Part shown: positions 23,486 through 34,694 of the stretch, one piece after another
How the letters are laid out: each line of letters begins with the position of its first letter
Numbering within the stretch: position 1 is the stretch's first letter
Assembly (NCBI RefSeq): GCF_001642475.1
Contig: NW_019173957.1
Coordinates: forward strand, 274,940-338,939
Source of the DNA: Fonsecaea monophora
Taxonomy: Eukaryota; Ascomycota; Eurotiomycetes; Chaetothyriales; Herpotrichiellaceae
Length of the DNA: 64,000 nucleotides
Direction: 5' to 3'
Made by a program: the position numbers and the translations under genes
Notes under the pieces: generated by a model
Databases searched by the model: none
The model's input: only the letters and a program-made list of their open reading frames with translations
Told to the model about the DNA's origin: nothing

Positions 23486-24923
23486 TCACCCGCGCAGTGG
23501 TCGGTCGTCGTCAGAGCGGCGATGCATCTCGTAGCCTTCAATTCTTGGTCGGGGCTTTTCACCTGGCAGGGTTTGTGTCGACCCGGCGGTCCGGTTGTAA
23601 TTCGGGAGACAGAGCACGACGACGTAGACGATAAAGATCAGGCCGGAGAAGACGCTGTAGACTGCAACTGAATAGGTCGGGACGTTTTGGCTGCCAATCA
23701 TGCCCGCAGTCTTGAATCCCAAGCCGCCGTTGACGACACCTAGCAGGATCATGGCACGGCCGAGCCAACGATGGGTGTGCCCGGAAGCGCTCCTGGTGCC
23801 GTACTTTCGGAAATGCATATGCTGGAGCAGACCAAGAGCAGGCTGGAAGACCCCCATCCACGCAACGAGGATGTAGCCAATGACCATGTGGTAGCCATCC
23901 AGGTTGTCGACTTGTTTGCCGAGTTCAACGCCCAGGCCCAGGCCGACAATCATCAAGACCAAGCTGAGAACTTGCAGCGGAGCGTGGATATGTCGGACTT
24001 TGTTCGTGTAGGGGAGGTAGAGCGTCAATGCCGCCAAGGGGAACATGACCACAAAGACCAGAGGCATGATGACGGCATGAGCAGTTCGGATGTTGTCGTC
24101 GGATCCGCTGCTGACCTCTGTACCGCTCGACGAGGACGGGTTGGAGCTCACGATAGGGTTGGACACGCCACCGGTAGGGGTAACCACGGTGCTTGTAGTA
24201 GCCGTCCCGGTCTCGGTTGTGGTGGCTGGTCCTCCAGTTGCGGACTGGGAAGCAGATTGGGTCGCCGACGGGGCTGCTGAGGAAGAGTCGTCGTTGGAGG
24301 CTGCCACGAACGGGTTTGACGAACTTCCACCAGTCCCCTGAGTCAAATCCAGGGTAAATCCACCGTCACTGTCATGCTGGTTAATGTTGGCAGATGTGTC
24401 TGTTGAGTCAAGAGGATCTCCTGATTTGTGGGCATAGATCCAGTTACTCGAAGAATCCGTTGGGCTCATACTACCACCACTCCAGCTCAGGCAGCTGTCG
24501 CAGCGAATGTTGGCGACAAGCGAGCCATCCGAGGCGATACCGCTTCCTTCCAGTAGTGAGACCTGGGCGTCAGAGTTGAACCGTGGTTGGACATGCCCGG
24601 TGCCCAATCTGGGGGAGACAGTCACGTTGTTGCTGTCGGCGGCATATACAACGAGCATGTTGGCCCCTGACATGCCAGTGCCCTGACCAAATGCGACCCA
24701 TTGGGTGCCGCTGGGGGCACTGATTTGCAGAAATATTGAGCCGCTGCCGGAGGAGGCTGTGTCTGACGGCACATTGACTGCTACCGCGTAGTTACTCGTA
24801 GAATACTGTGCAAATTGTGCCGAGGAGCCAGCCACTGCGGCCAGGGTCAGTATAATGTGTCAATGGCAGAACCGCGAGAGGCGTACCGAGGGTGGCCAAA
24901 GCCAAGACGCCTTTCTGCACCAT
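23486..24923 (-). CDS. Secreted CDH-type cytochrome fused to a b561 membrane domain
   Basis: Exon 1 is 24923-24887 (signal peptide MVQKGVLALATLVAGSSA, split by a 52-bp intron) and exon 2 is 24834-23486, encoding 461 residues. The N-terminal half is a DOMON/CDH-cytochrome domain: WVAFGQGTGMSGANMLVVYA supplies the probable Met ligand and NINQHDSDGGFTLDL the probable His. A Ser/Thr-rich linker of about 75 residues follows. The C-terminal half has five or six membrane spans with spaced histidines in HAVIMPLVF, RHIHAPLQV, YHMVIGYIL and HTHRWLGRA, as in cytochrome b561 (ferric-reductase-like). It should move electrons across the plasma membrane to outside acceptors. The cytoplasmic tail is short and charged. 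The architecture is known in fungi; the redox partner is unknown. Confidence 0.88.
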
Positions 24924-26742
24924 CGTGCTCCAACAAGGTCGATACAATCAGAAGTCGGTAGATAGTGTGGTGATAACGAGCAGACTGGGTCTCGTCAAAT
25001 TCTGCTACGAGTCAAGAAATGAGGAATTGTTTGCAGGGTCAGGGAAGGATATAAGCCTTTCTCTGCTCGACGCGTTGGTTGAAGATATGGGGGAGTTTCG
25101 AAACACGCGACGGAAGTCAAAGGGGGGGGTTTTAATTCTTTGATCATCTCCAGGAGTGCGAGCCATGTTCAAAACCTTGGGCAGATTGCACGTCAGAGAG
25201 GGGATGGCTTGATTGCGCGTTCCGTGGCTTGCCAAGGGGCTTCAGGAGAGCTACATGCGACGCTTTCCTAAAACCCCGACCCCTGTTTGGGAAGGATTCT
25301 TTCATACGGCCCGCCATGGCAATTACGCGGCACCGTGCAACAGCAGATATCTCGTCGCATAACAAAGAACTGGCTGTCGACATACCCAACACAGTGCGTG
25401 CATCACCTCAATGTGGACCTGATACCTCCCGAAAAACGACCAAAGGTCTTCACGGAGTGACTCCGGCGCGGCGAACGTACAAGGCTGGATGACAGACAAT
25501 AAATAGAAATCATCCACAGGGACTGAACGACCAGGAAAGGGGATCAGCAACCCACACATCTAACTTGATTGGGCACGGCTCCGAAATAATCCACGCTAAT
25601 CCACCGCTTATCTGTCTAGCGCAAGGCTTGGCACCCGCCCACCTCCACAGGGCACGGCGCAGGTGCATGGCAATGGTAATCTCTTGCTGCCCGATTGGCT
25701 GCGGCGTTAGGGGATATATTTGAGTTAGGGAGGAGTATTTGGACAGATACATGCAAGTATTTACTTGTCGTCGTACCTGTAGGGCTCGGCATGCTGGCTT
25801 TTCCCGTTCTGGTGTCTGGGAATCGGTTGCGTCGCACAAAGAAGCATCCTGCGATATATCAGAGCCTGTGATTGGATCTCGTTGGGTTTGATCGACGGCT
25901 CAGATCTTCAAACGTGCAAGTCCTAGGCCGGCTAAATGATCCCACCGTTCCATGTTGTACAGAGTAGGAACCACGGAGAGGGGCGCAGTGTGTGTAGATG
26001 CGCAATGTGGCCCAGTTCCTATATACGGCGGCTGGAAACAGTTATGAGGTCAGGAAGGATTTCTGTGTGGCAACTTGTCTGTTCAACTTCCCCATTATTT
26101 CCGGAATTGTACGGGCCGCGGCGGCACTCCTCATGCCTTTCAGCGACGGATAAGACGGTCCTCGCTGATGATTGGAAGTCGGCAAAGCATCTCACTATCT
26201 ATGCACTTCGATAATGCTGTGAGGTGCACGGAATGACTTACGATACTCGAGTCGACGGCATGCGCACAGCAATGGTTTGGTCTCCTCTGGAACTTTGCGG
26301 CAACCTTTCCCCAGCCAATCGCTGTTCTAGAGATCATCAAAACTAATATAATGCAAGCAGCTGATATTGCCATCTGGGGAGGCGAAATCCCCTCTTTTAA
26401 TTCGTAGCTGTGTCGAGTCCATTATTTTTGGCATGAAGGATCTCGCACCCATCTGGGGTCGTTCTGTTTGGTTAGTCATGCTTCTCCGGCAAAGCCTCTC
26501 CTATTTGAAAAAGGCAAGAGTTGGCCCTTCCTAGCCACCATTCCCTTGCCGGCCCTTGCCCGGTCAACAGGAAAGCAATTCGACTTGGTTATTGGCGTCA
26601 CTGTTGATCGCATCGAAGACTCGGAATTGCAGGACCTTCACTGGACCGGGCCCTGATGAATTTTATGATACCCAACTCCCTCACAAAACCCCGGGCTCCC
26701 TCCCCACCACTCTCCCATTCGCCGAGGGACCCCCTCTACGAG
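24924..26742. other. 1.8-kb intergenic region
   Basis: This is the upstream region of the cytochrome/b561 gene and the 3' region of prephenate dehydrogenase. No gene or clear repeat is seen; open frames here are short and featureless. Confidence 0.5.
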
Positions 26743-28649
26743 TCAGTCTTTCGTCTTAACCATGATTTCCTTGATCATTTCGTTCCCAAGTCTCACAGCG
26801 TCGGGGAATCTCGGGGCAAAGTATTGTTGGATTCTTTCGAACCGGCTCCGATATGCTTCGAATGCGCCGAACGAAACGCATTCAGACCATGCCTACGGTC
26901 AAACACCACTATCATTAGCCTATGTTGATTTGAGGCGACACCCCATCAAGGGTAGAGATAACACTTGACTTTGAGTTTGCCCAAAGACAGGTGCATTTTC
27001 CTGGAGGACATGCAGATAGACAAAGTCAGGCTATGCCACATTGGAGAGACTTACTCTTGCCGCAAAGGTGAACTCAAGATCGTCCGAACGAAATGTGTCA
27101 TCTTCGATTGCCGTGTTGATTACTTCATCTAGCAAGGTCTCGTTGCGAAACAGATACTCAGTGACCCCCAACCAGATTCGGAAGAGCTAGGAGTTGGGTT
27201 GTCAGAAATAGTAACAGAACTAGGCCAAGGAATATACTCACAGGCGTGGAGCAAATCATATGGTCGTATGGAACGATGCCGAGTTTCCACCAACAATCGA
27301 CAATGCCCAACAGACTCAGGTGGTTGTTTGGCATTCTTTCTTTAGGTCTTCGTGAGAGCGAGAACTTGTCCAACACATCATCCCCAAGCAATAGATCTTG
27401 ATCAACAGCGTCTTTGGAAAAGACTGCCGCACCAGCCGTCTTAATCCGCCGGGACAGCTCCTCTCGGTGGCCACCCAGCATGAGCTTGAAGAGTTCGGTA
27501 ACGGACTCAGCATACTGTCGAATCTGTTTTTTCGCTGCAGGGTTGAGAATTGCGAGCCCAGCATAGACATGCCACTTGTTGGCATAGATGCGCAAAGTGA
27601 TGTTAATCTTGACGTTTTCGATGCCACCGATATATCGATCGATTTCCCACGGGAACTGGTTGTTCGCCGCCCACGCGGTTCCCATGCTCAAAAACGCAGC
27701 ATGCGTAACAGCCTGCGTGTCTGCTGTAATGCGGTCATGCTTCTCCCCCGACAAGAAGACGAACTTGGAATTCAGGCAAGAGAGGATTCGGACACAGAGA
27801 TCAACACTTTTCTGAGACGCTCTGTGTTGAATGACGACAAGGGGTTGGCCTGTTGGGTCTACGGCGGGGCCATGCAGGGAATGGCAAGAAACAATCTCAA
27901 CGTCGTCGGGCAGGTACTTGTCAAAGGCAGCCAGCTCAGGCGCTTTGCAAGAGGTCTGTCCACCAACAATGGCACCGACTTTGGTGGACGGGCCATATTC
28001 AGCAACAATCTTGTCAATGAGCTCAGCCTCGACACTGTATATGATCCAGTCGCTGGCTCGGGAAACAAGATGACCATTAGGCAAGATATTTATTCCTTTC
28101 TAATCTTGGTCAATCATGTTCATCAACTCTGCTGACGACACAAACCTCATTCGCGTACTCCTCGTGTAGAGTTTGGAACTTGTCTGGTCGATCGCAAGCG
28201 TTGACTCTGCATGGCTAACCATCAGTTCTATGTTTTTAGAGGACAACAGTAAGGGTTTCGTGTCTATCGGCGCAAAAAGGTCAGCTAAGAATCCTCTGGG
28301 AACTTGATGTGGTAGATTGTAGCAACAGATAGCATAACCATCAGACAAGAAAAATTTAAGGTAGCGAGGGTTTTACATCAGTGACGGCCGTTGGGATAGG
28401 ATGCTACATCAGAATGATGAAAGCAATATCTCAACGACCATGCTCGAGCCAAATGCACTCAGAGTCATCCTTGGAAGATAATGAGAGAAAACAAGCCAAC
28501 ATACCTTGGGCAACAGACATTCAGCGCGCATTATCTTTTCAAAAAACATGCACTGCATTCTCGTACCTCCATCCAGCTTGACTGAATCTTCTTGCGTACA
28601 TACGGCCCATGTCACCCATCCCAATGATCCCGACCGTAATGCCCTCCAT
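26743..28649 (-). CDS. TYR1: Prephenate dehydrogenase (NADP+), tyrosine biosynthesis
   Basis: Exons are 28649-28567, 28206-28146, 28099-27242, 27186-27055 and 26892-26743, totalling 1284 nt and encoding 427 residues, near the usual fungal length of about 450. The Rossmann motif GIIGMGDMG starts at residue 7. The second splice joins QAGW to RVNACDRPDKF and the third forms NEKGINILPNGHLVSR. Further on are YSVEAELIDKIV, GGQTSCKAPE, the active-site region SCHSLHGP and the C-terminal AWSECVSFGAF. It converts prephenate to 4-hydroxyphenylpyruvate in the cytosol. Intron 1 is 360 bp, by far the longest here. The last intron (162 bp) contains an in-frame 36-nt segment with its own splice sites (27000-26965) that could be an optional exon. 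Confidence 0.92.
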
Positions 28650-29449
28650 GACTCACGGTGCGGGAGGGACAACTCGGGTGTTGTTGACTTTTCAATTTGG
28701 GGTTGCCCTGGGTCGCTATCTCTTCTCAATAGGGCACTAGGACATTAGTAGATATATCACTGCAGCAGGCCATCGACGTAACGATCATTAAACCTAGCAC
28801 AAATTGAAAGTATAGCACTTTGAGCTGTTGAACAAAACGAAAGTCGCGTTGAAGATGGGAACGGGAGAAAGTTTTCTTAAGACGCCAAGGCACTAATCCT
28901 CATCTAGAATTGGCTCTTGGCACGATTGGGGTCAATGCTCAGGCGACTCAAAGTCGCTAAGGTTCTACTTGTACGAGGTACACATTGATCATGATAACAT
29001 GGCAGCCAGCTCAAGCATTTTCGCCCCGATCCTGGTTCTGCTTTTAGAAGATGTGAGCGACCACACAGCGATGTATGTACTACAAGTAGCAGTTCATCCT
29101 CTGGTGCTTGTGTAGCTTAAGTATTAGTCGATAATCGAACCGTCTTTATCAAGAGTGTATCAGTGCTCCTAGTATCAAGTCCTTCTTGACGCAGGCGAGA
29201 ACCAAATTGGAACTACATTAATGGTGGTGAACTGGCCAGCGCAATGAGTGGTGAGCTTCGTTTCAAAGCGACGTCCTCAATTCTCCGCCAAGACATATTG
29301 ACAGGATTTGGACTAGCGTGAAATACACTGGCGGACCTGTCCCGCTCCCACGCACCAAGCAGTTTCCCCATCAAAATCTCAAAATCGTCGAAATTATTCT
29401 TTCCTGTCTTTCGCCAGTCCACTCCTACAACCAACAACAACAATTCAAA
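28650..29449. promoter_or_regulatory. Divergent region between TYR1 and RPS14
   Basis: About 800 bp between two outward-facing starts should contain both promoters. I see no gene. A CAACAACAACAATTCAAA leader directly precedes the RPS14 start. Confidence 0.5.
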
Positions 29450-30048
29450 ATGCCTCCCAAGAAGAAGGTCGAGCGCGCCGCCACCGAGAACATCTCCCTC
29501 GGCCCTCAGGTGCGAGAAGGTGAGTGAAATTGAGCAAAGTTGCGCATGGATTCTTGTACTAAATATTGCGCCCAGGTGAACTCGTCTTTGGCGTTGCCCG
29601 CATCTTCGCCTCCTTCAACGATACCTTCGTCCATGTTACCGATCTCTCGTAAGTGAAAAGAACCACAATGAAGCAATGCCGTATATCGGGAAAGGTGCAG
29701 ATGGTTCAAAAGGCTAACATTCTGGGTGATTCCAGTGGCCGCGAAACCATTTGCCGTGTTACAGGAGGCATGAAAGTCAAGGCCGACCGTGACGAGTCAT
29801 CTCCCTACGCTGCCATGTTGGCAGCTCAAGACGTTGCTCAGCGATGCAAGGAACTCGGCATCACCGCTCTTCACATCAAGATCCGGGCTACTGGAGGAAA
29901 CGGCACAAAAACCCCAGGCCCTGGTGCTCAATCGGCTCTGCGTGCATTGGCTCGCTCGGGTATGAGAATCGGAAGAATCGAGGATGTTACTCCCACGCCA
30001 TCCGACAGCACGAGACGCAAGGGCGGTCGTCGCGGTCGTCGTCTGTGA
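29450..30048 (+). CDS. rps14: 40S ribosomal protein S14 (uS11)
   Basis: Three exons (29450-29519, 29576-29648, 29736-30048) give 456 nt and 151 residues, the standard eukaryotic length. The protein begins MPPKKKVERAATENISLGP. Exon 2 encodes LVFGVARIFASFNDTFVHV. Exon 3 begins GRETICRVTGGMKVKADRDE, then has LHIKIRATGGNGTKTPGPG and ends RKGGRRGRRL. These are invariant uS11 blocks. It belongs to the 40S platform and contacts 18S rRNA near the mRNA exit. Introns near the 5' end are usual for fungal ribosomal-protein genes. No snoRNA box pair was seen in these introns. Confidence 0.96.
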
Positions 30049-30371
30049 GCATGTGCGCTGGACTCGGGTGTACAACTGTTGCTTTTATTCCCTGGTAGCA
30101 GCTTGCCGCTGGGGGAAACAGCCCAAAAACGCTTCTGCAGGAGACGGGGAGGGTGGACTCAAATACGCGAAGAACGGCCCTTTGTGCCTGGTCTTCAATG
30201 CTGCTACTCTTCTGCGGTCAAATGATCGCAACGAGGAATACGTGCATGCAATGATGAAATCAAAAGACAAAACTTCATCGCAACTTTCGCGTCCGTAGAC
30301 TTTCCACCTCGTAGCCAAGCCCGTCTCTCCTTTTATTTCTCTTTCCCCCCAACCAAAAGGATTAACTGGTT
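30049..30371. other. Tandem intergenic region RPS14-AAR2
   Basis: This 323-bp stretch holds the RPS14 3' end and the AAR2 promoter. No other feature is seen. Confidence 0.55.
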
Positions 30372-31612
30372 ATGGATTCACAAAATTCCTCGATGTTGAT
30401 CATCCTCTCACTCCCACCCAAGACTTTCGTCGGCCTAGATCTAGTGTCATTCAATTCCTCGCCCAACTTTCACGGTATCGCCAAAATTCCTTGGGGATTT
30501 CATTTTCTGTACACTGGAACCGATGCCTCTCTGTCGATCCGACATGGGAGATGGCTGAATTTGAATTCTACAAACCCAATTCAAGTCTTGCGATGGAACC
30601 GGGACGGAGAGTCCCTGCAGGTGGTGGACCAAAATGATCCAGGCGCACGGAATGCGATCGCTGCTGTCTCGGACGGCCGCGGATTAGTCGACTACGCAGC
30701 ATTACAGAGCGCGACTTCGGAGCTATCTGCAGGAGAATCTAAGGGACGCGATACATCCGAGGCGGCAGCAGCAGCAGCGGCTGACGACGAGGACGGCCGC
30801 GCAGAAAGCACAGACTGGCCCGCTCTGACAACGTACGTCTCTTCTTCGCTTCTCACGCGCATTCTCTCCCCAGACTGGATCATCTCGTCAATATCCTCTG
30901 CACCCAGTGACACCGAGACCATCCCGGGCCTTTCGCACCTCGAAGCCTCGAATGCCCTGGATCAACTACCCCTCGATCTGCTGCCGGTCAATCTCAAACA
31001 GACGTGGGCGGGCGGGGACATCGGTCGGGCCAGGACGGACAGGGCACGGGACCGGAGCTGGTACCTAGCCAACTGATCGAGCAAGCCGCTCACGGGGCCG
31101 GCGGAGACAGAGCGCAGGGTGCGCGCGAGTTGCTCGGGGAGCTACAGTTCTGCTTCCTGATGGTGCTCACGCTCGCGAACTACAGCTGTCTCGAGCAGTG
31201 GAAGCGGCTCCTTACCGTCTTCTTCACCTGCCGCACCGCGCTGGACGAAGCGGAAGGCTACTTTGTGCAGGTGGTCAGAGTGCTGCGTCTGCAGATTATG
31301 CATGTGGACGATGTCGAAGGCGGGCTGTTCGAGCTGAGGGACGAATCTGGAAGCGCTTGGCTGAGGACGCTGTGGGCTCGGTTCAGGGCGGTGGTGGACG
31401 ACGTGGACAAGGACCAAAGAGACTCGCTGAGAAGAGAAGTTGATGGTTTGGAGAGACTGTTCGAAGAAAAGTATGGATGGCAGAGTGAAAGGGACACGTT
31501 GAGGAGAGGAATGTTTGAGCTAGAGGATGGCGAGCGAGTCGAGGTTACCATGCACGGCGTTGACGAAGATGAAGAGACTGGTGAGTACGCGCCGGTCATC
31601 GTTGAGACTTGA
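30372..31612 (+). CDS. AAR2: AAR2 splicing factor, reading frame broken in this sequence
   Basis: The first frame (30372 onward) reads LSLPPKTFVGLDLVSFNSSP, IPWGFHFLYTG and SIRHGRWL, the conserved N-terminus of AAR2 (PF05282), and continues through LLPVNLKQTW to DRSWYLAN before a stop at 31074-31076. The next frame continues at once with LIEQAAHG and then LLGELQFCFLMVLTL and CLEQWKRLL, the conserved C-terminal half, to 31612. No intron of acceptable size fits without deleting conserved residues, and one missing base near 31073 would restore continuity. AAR2 escorts Prp8 in cytoplasmic assembly of the U5 snRNP and is replaced by Brr2. An Ala/Asp-rich insert (31 residues around 30750-30820) looks lineage-specific. 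Either a sequencing indel or a genuine lesion. Confidence 0.85.
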
Positions 31613-32007
31613 CATCAGCATCACGTAAGAAAGCAGTGCGAGTCACATTCGAACGATCATTCAAGCGTGATAATAAGAGATCTTTTGAACGAGAAATTTA
31701 TTCCGGTTTCAGTTGGCTGCATGTCCGACCACAAGCCTTTGCGCCTCGATGAGTGACCCATAATAGGCGGAATCGGATCTCATCGGCTTGACGAGCCGTA
31801 TGATGCTCCTTTCGTAGGTGTTTTGGAACAGCTTCGATGTCTCCATCTTTGCACCATTCTTTTTTCCCTGACTGACAATCATGGTGCTGTCCTCACAAGT
31901 CAACCAGAAGCACAACCGCAAGCATTCCATGTGCTTTCCACGTAACAGCGCAACTGCCACCGCCACAGCCACCACCGACCGATCCTCCTCCCAGGCCCAA
32001 GTCCCAC
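31613..32007. other. Convergent intergenic region AAR2 / RPS16
   Basis: This holds the 3' regions of both genes. A 100-codon minus-strand open frame here overlaps the RPS16 3' end and shows only low-complexity Val/Ala sequence, so it is not called. Confidence 0.55.
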
Positions 32008-32622
32008 TCAACGATACGACTTTTGGTACCGCGCTCTTGCACCCGGCCCACCAAACTTCTTGGGCTCACACCGTCTGTTATCGGCAACCAGGAGTGTACG
32101 ATCGTATTGCACCAGAGCCTGTTTCAACTGGTTCTTCGTGTACTCGTCGACGAATTTCTGGTAGTAAGCGACGATTGATTTCGAGATGGCTTGGCGGATG
32201 GCGTAGATCTGAGAAGTATGACCACCACCGGTAACGCGGACGCGGATGTCAACATCGGCAAATTTGTCGAGACCGACAATCAGGAGTGGCTCGTAGACCT
32301 GAGAGTTGAAACAAACAATATGAGCAACTGTGTTTATTTCTTGGTGAATCACTTCGCTCGTTTTGGACGAACTGCGAAGCGAGGGATTGGGGGTCGAAAG
32401 CCAGTATCATACCTTGTAACGCAGGATTTCCGGCTGGACGAGAGAGAGAGGTTTTCCGTTGACTTTGATGAGGCCCTTGCCTTTCTGTAGAAACCCCAAA
32501 TGACTCGTCAGTTTTCCATCTCAAAGTCGTCTTGCGCATCGGGTTTGTCTGACCTTGCAGTGGGCAACCGCCGTAGCAGTCTTCTTCTTGCCGAAGCACT
32601 GTACACTCTGGGGAGCCGACAT
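32008..32622 (-). CDS. rps16: 40S ribosomal protein S16 (uS9)
   Basis: Three exons (32622-32554, 32484-32413, 32298-32008) give 432 nt and 143 residues, exactly the family length. The protein reads MSAPQSVQCFGKKKTATAVA, then KGKGLIKVNGKPLSLVQPE, then VYEPLLIVGLDKFADVDIR, VTGGGHTSQIYAIRQAISK and the C-terminal RARYQKSYR whose terminal arginine contacts P-site tRNA in known ribosomes. Introns fall after CK and YK. It is head-to-head with the mitochondrial uL13 gene, 331 bp apart. Confidence 0.96.
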
Positions 32623-32953
32623 CTTGGGGACTGGCGGCGATTACACAGAGCTGGTACAGTTGGGTGGATTGCTCGATTGTGAAAATGTTCTTGGGAGTTG
32701 GTGGTGGACGATTTTCGCAGGGAAAGTGCGGGCATGCGCCAAGAATTATGGCACTAAACCATTTGTGGTACTAATGCAATTTTCCGACTCGAAGCTCAAT
32801 GCGGACTCTTTCTACCGCTCCATAGGACGTAGGATGTTAATCAACAACCTGCTTCGAGTATTTTGAAGGTTTCCTGTGATATCGCGGTAGGCCTGGGACA
32901 AGCTACACACAGACCTTGCACCTCTTTCATGTCAAGATAGCATTAAGCCGGCC
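32623..32953. promoter_or_regulatory. Bidirectional promoter RPS16 / mitochondrial uL13
   Basis: Only 331 bp separate the two outward-facing start codons, so both promoters must lie here. No known ribosomal-protein box was recognised with confidence. Confidence 0.5.
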
Positions 32954-33543
32954 ATGTCGCAAACAATAGGCAAGGTATGTTCCGAAACCTCTTTTCTCAG
33001 AAACATTACCTGCGCCTGAGTCTCACCCTAACCTTCCTGTCATGATGCTAGACCCGTCTTGCCTACTCTCGAACATGGCACTATATCGATGTAGGCTCCG
33101 ATTCTCGCTCTCTCGGTCGGATAGCCTCCTCCATCGCCGTTTTTCTCATGGGCAAGCATAAGCCCATCTACGACCCTTCTACCGACTGCGGCGACTACGT
33201 CGTGGCTTGCGGCTGCCACGACATACACGTTACAGGCAAAAAACGCCAACAAAAGCAATACTACACCCACAATACGCGCCCGGGTTCCTTAAAACAGATG
33301 AGCATGGAGAGGATGATTGAGAAGTGGGGTGGCGGAGAGGTGTTGAAGAAAGCTGTAAGGGGTATGCTACCGAAGAACCGGCTGAGGGATAAACGGCTGG
33401 CAAGGTTGAAAGTTTTCGAAGGCACCAGCCATCCCTACAAGGCCAATATTGTGAAGTTTGCAGGGAAGCCATTCACAGGCGACGAGCCAGGGCCTGTCAT
33501 GCAAGCCATTGCAGCGAACCAGGAGACGAAAGTGAGCTCATAA
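32954..33543 (+). CDS. MRPL23: Mitochondrial large-subunit ribosomal protein uL13m
   Basis: Exon 1 is only 21 nt (32954-32974, MSQTIGK) and exon 2 is 33052-33543, together 170 residues. The spliced protein begins MSQTIGKTRLAYSRTWHYID, then has SRSLGRIASSIAVFLMGKHK, the uL13 block DCGDYVVAC, YYTHNTRPGSLKQ and MLPKNRLRDKRLARLKVF. These match bacterial L13 and the fungal mitochondrial homologue. The VTGKKRQQKQY segment and VFEGTSHPY match the usual mitochondrial form. It should act in the mitochondrial 54S subunit. The intron after the seventh codon is 77 bp with a GTATGT donor. The gene converges on urate oxidase with a 183-bp gap. Confidence 0.92.
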
Positions 33544-33726
33544 ACTGAGAATGTAATAGTACTTTTATGGCGTTCTAGGGACAAAGAAAGGCATACGGGG
33601 TTTTGCGAAAATGTATAGGTGGATTATTTCGGGATATTTACAGCCTGTTTATTGTTCTCCGGAAATCCCTGTCCCATGACTCCAGCACCAGAACTCCGTG
33701 ACCGAACACGCTCGAGCAGATTTTGT

Positions 33727-34694
33727 CTACAGCTTGGAGGACAACGCAGTGTCGTCCCGGGACACAGTGCACTTGATCAGGCCGTTGGGGTCTGACTGAG
33801 GCGCATAGACTTCGGCGTCCTTCCCAGTGTTCTTCAGGCCATGATGCCAGCTCAGATCAATCTCGAAATAGTGCTTGTTCGGAAGAGAATAGTCAACTGC
33901 TTGAACAAGAGATTGAGCAGCGAGGATCTCCTCGCACATCTTATACATAGTGTTTTGCACACTAGGGCTCTCCTCGAGGGCGAAGAGTCGGAAAGTGATG
34001 TCTCGAGCCTTGGACCAGGTCTCATCAAATTTGGAAACATGCTTCTTCACGGAATCCAGGCCCGCAAAAGTAGACCATTTCCAGTTGGCATCGACCGAAG
34101 TGCTGAGAATTCGATCCCAGACCTCGGGTAGGGTGGTGAACTCGTCTCGGACAAAGTGGTGGAACTCAGAGCCGGTGCTCTTGAGCACTAAAAGGTCGGA
34201 GATACCCGACTTGATTTCTATTCCCTTGCCCTCGATAATATCTGCTTGTACCAGTCTCTTCTCATTCCCGTCACGAAAGAAGGAGTGAGGGTGAGGCTTT
34301 CCGTCAATCGTCATACGGGTCCATCTGTGTTGGACAACGCTAACATGAGCAGCGTGAATGTGCTTGTAGGTGTTGATGAAGTGAGTGCCGAGGATGGATG
34401 CGAATAGTTCGGGAGGGTGGACTGGGTTCTGCTTTGCCATGATGTAGGTGGTGTTCTTCATTGAGTCGGTTGCAACCACAACACTGTTGTCGGCTTTGGT
34501 GTAACTAAGCGACATCAGTATATCACGCATGGTAGAAATCGGAGGAGCATCACTGACGATACATCAATCTCTCCTTCTAGCAAGACGCAGACTGTCATCT
34601 CATAAACGGTGTGTGTCTTGGTGGCTTCGTCTCTCTCGACCTTGTACAGGCGGATGTTGTCTTTGCCATAACGAGCTGCAGCGAGCTTGGCCAT
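33727..34694 (-). CDS. uaZ: Urate oxidase (uricase), peroxisomal
   Basis: Two exons (34694-34558, 34504-33727) give 915 nt and 304 residues. The splice joins GEIDV to SYTKADNSVVVATDSMKNT, the most conserved uricase block, which includes the catalytic Thr. Other visible blocks are HIHAAHVSVVQHRWTRM, DLLVLKSTGSEFHHF and PNKHYFEIDLSWH. The last three residues are Ser-Lys-Leu, a canonical PTS1 peroxisome-targeting signal. The enzyme oxidises urate to 5-hydroxyisourate with release of hydrogen peroxide, part of purine use as a nitrogen source. The donor GTCAGT is less common but is the only one that keeps frame. GATA-factor control is typical of this gene elsewhere, but I did not verify sites. Confidence 0.95.

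Noticed and set aside
27398..28135. 245-codon plus-strand open frame
   Set aside because: It lies antisense over the main prephenate dehydrogenase exon, which carries clear family motifs and correct splice sites.
31709..32011. 100-codon minus-strand open frame next to RPS16
   Set aside because: It starts inside the RPS16 stop region and is a low-complexity Val/Ala stretch; best seen as 3' untranslated sequence.
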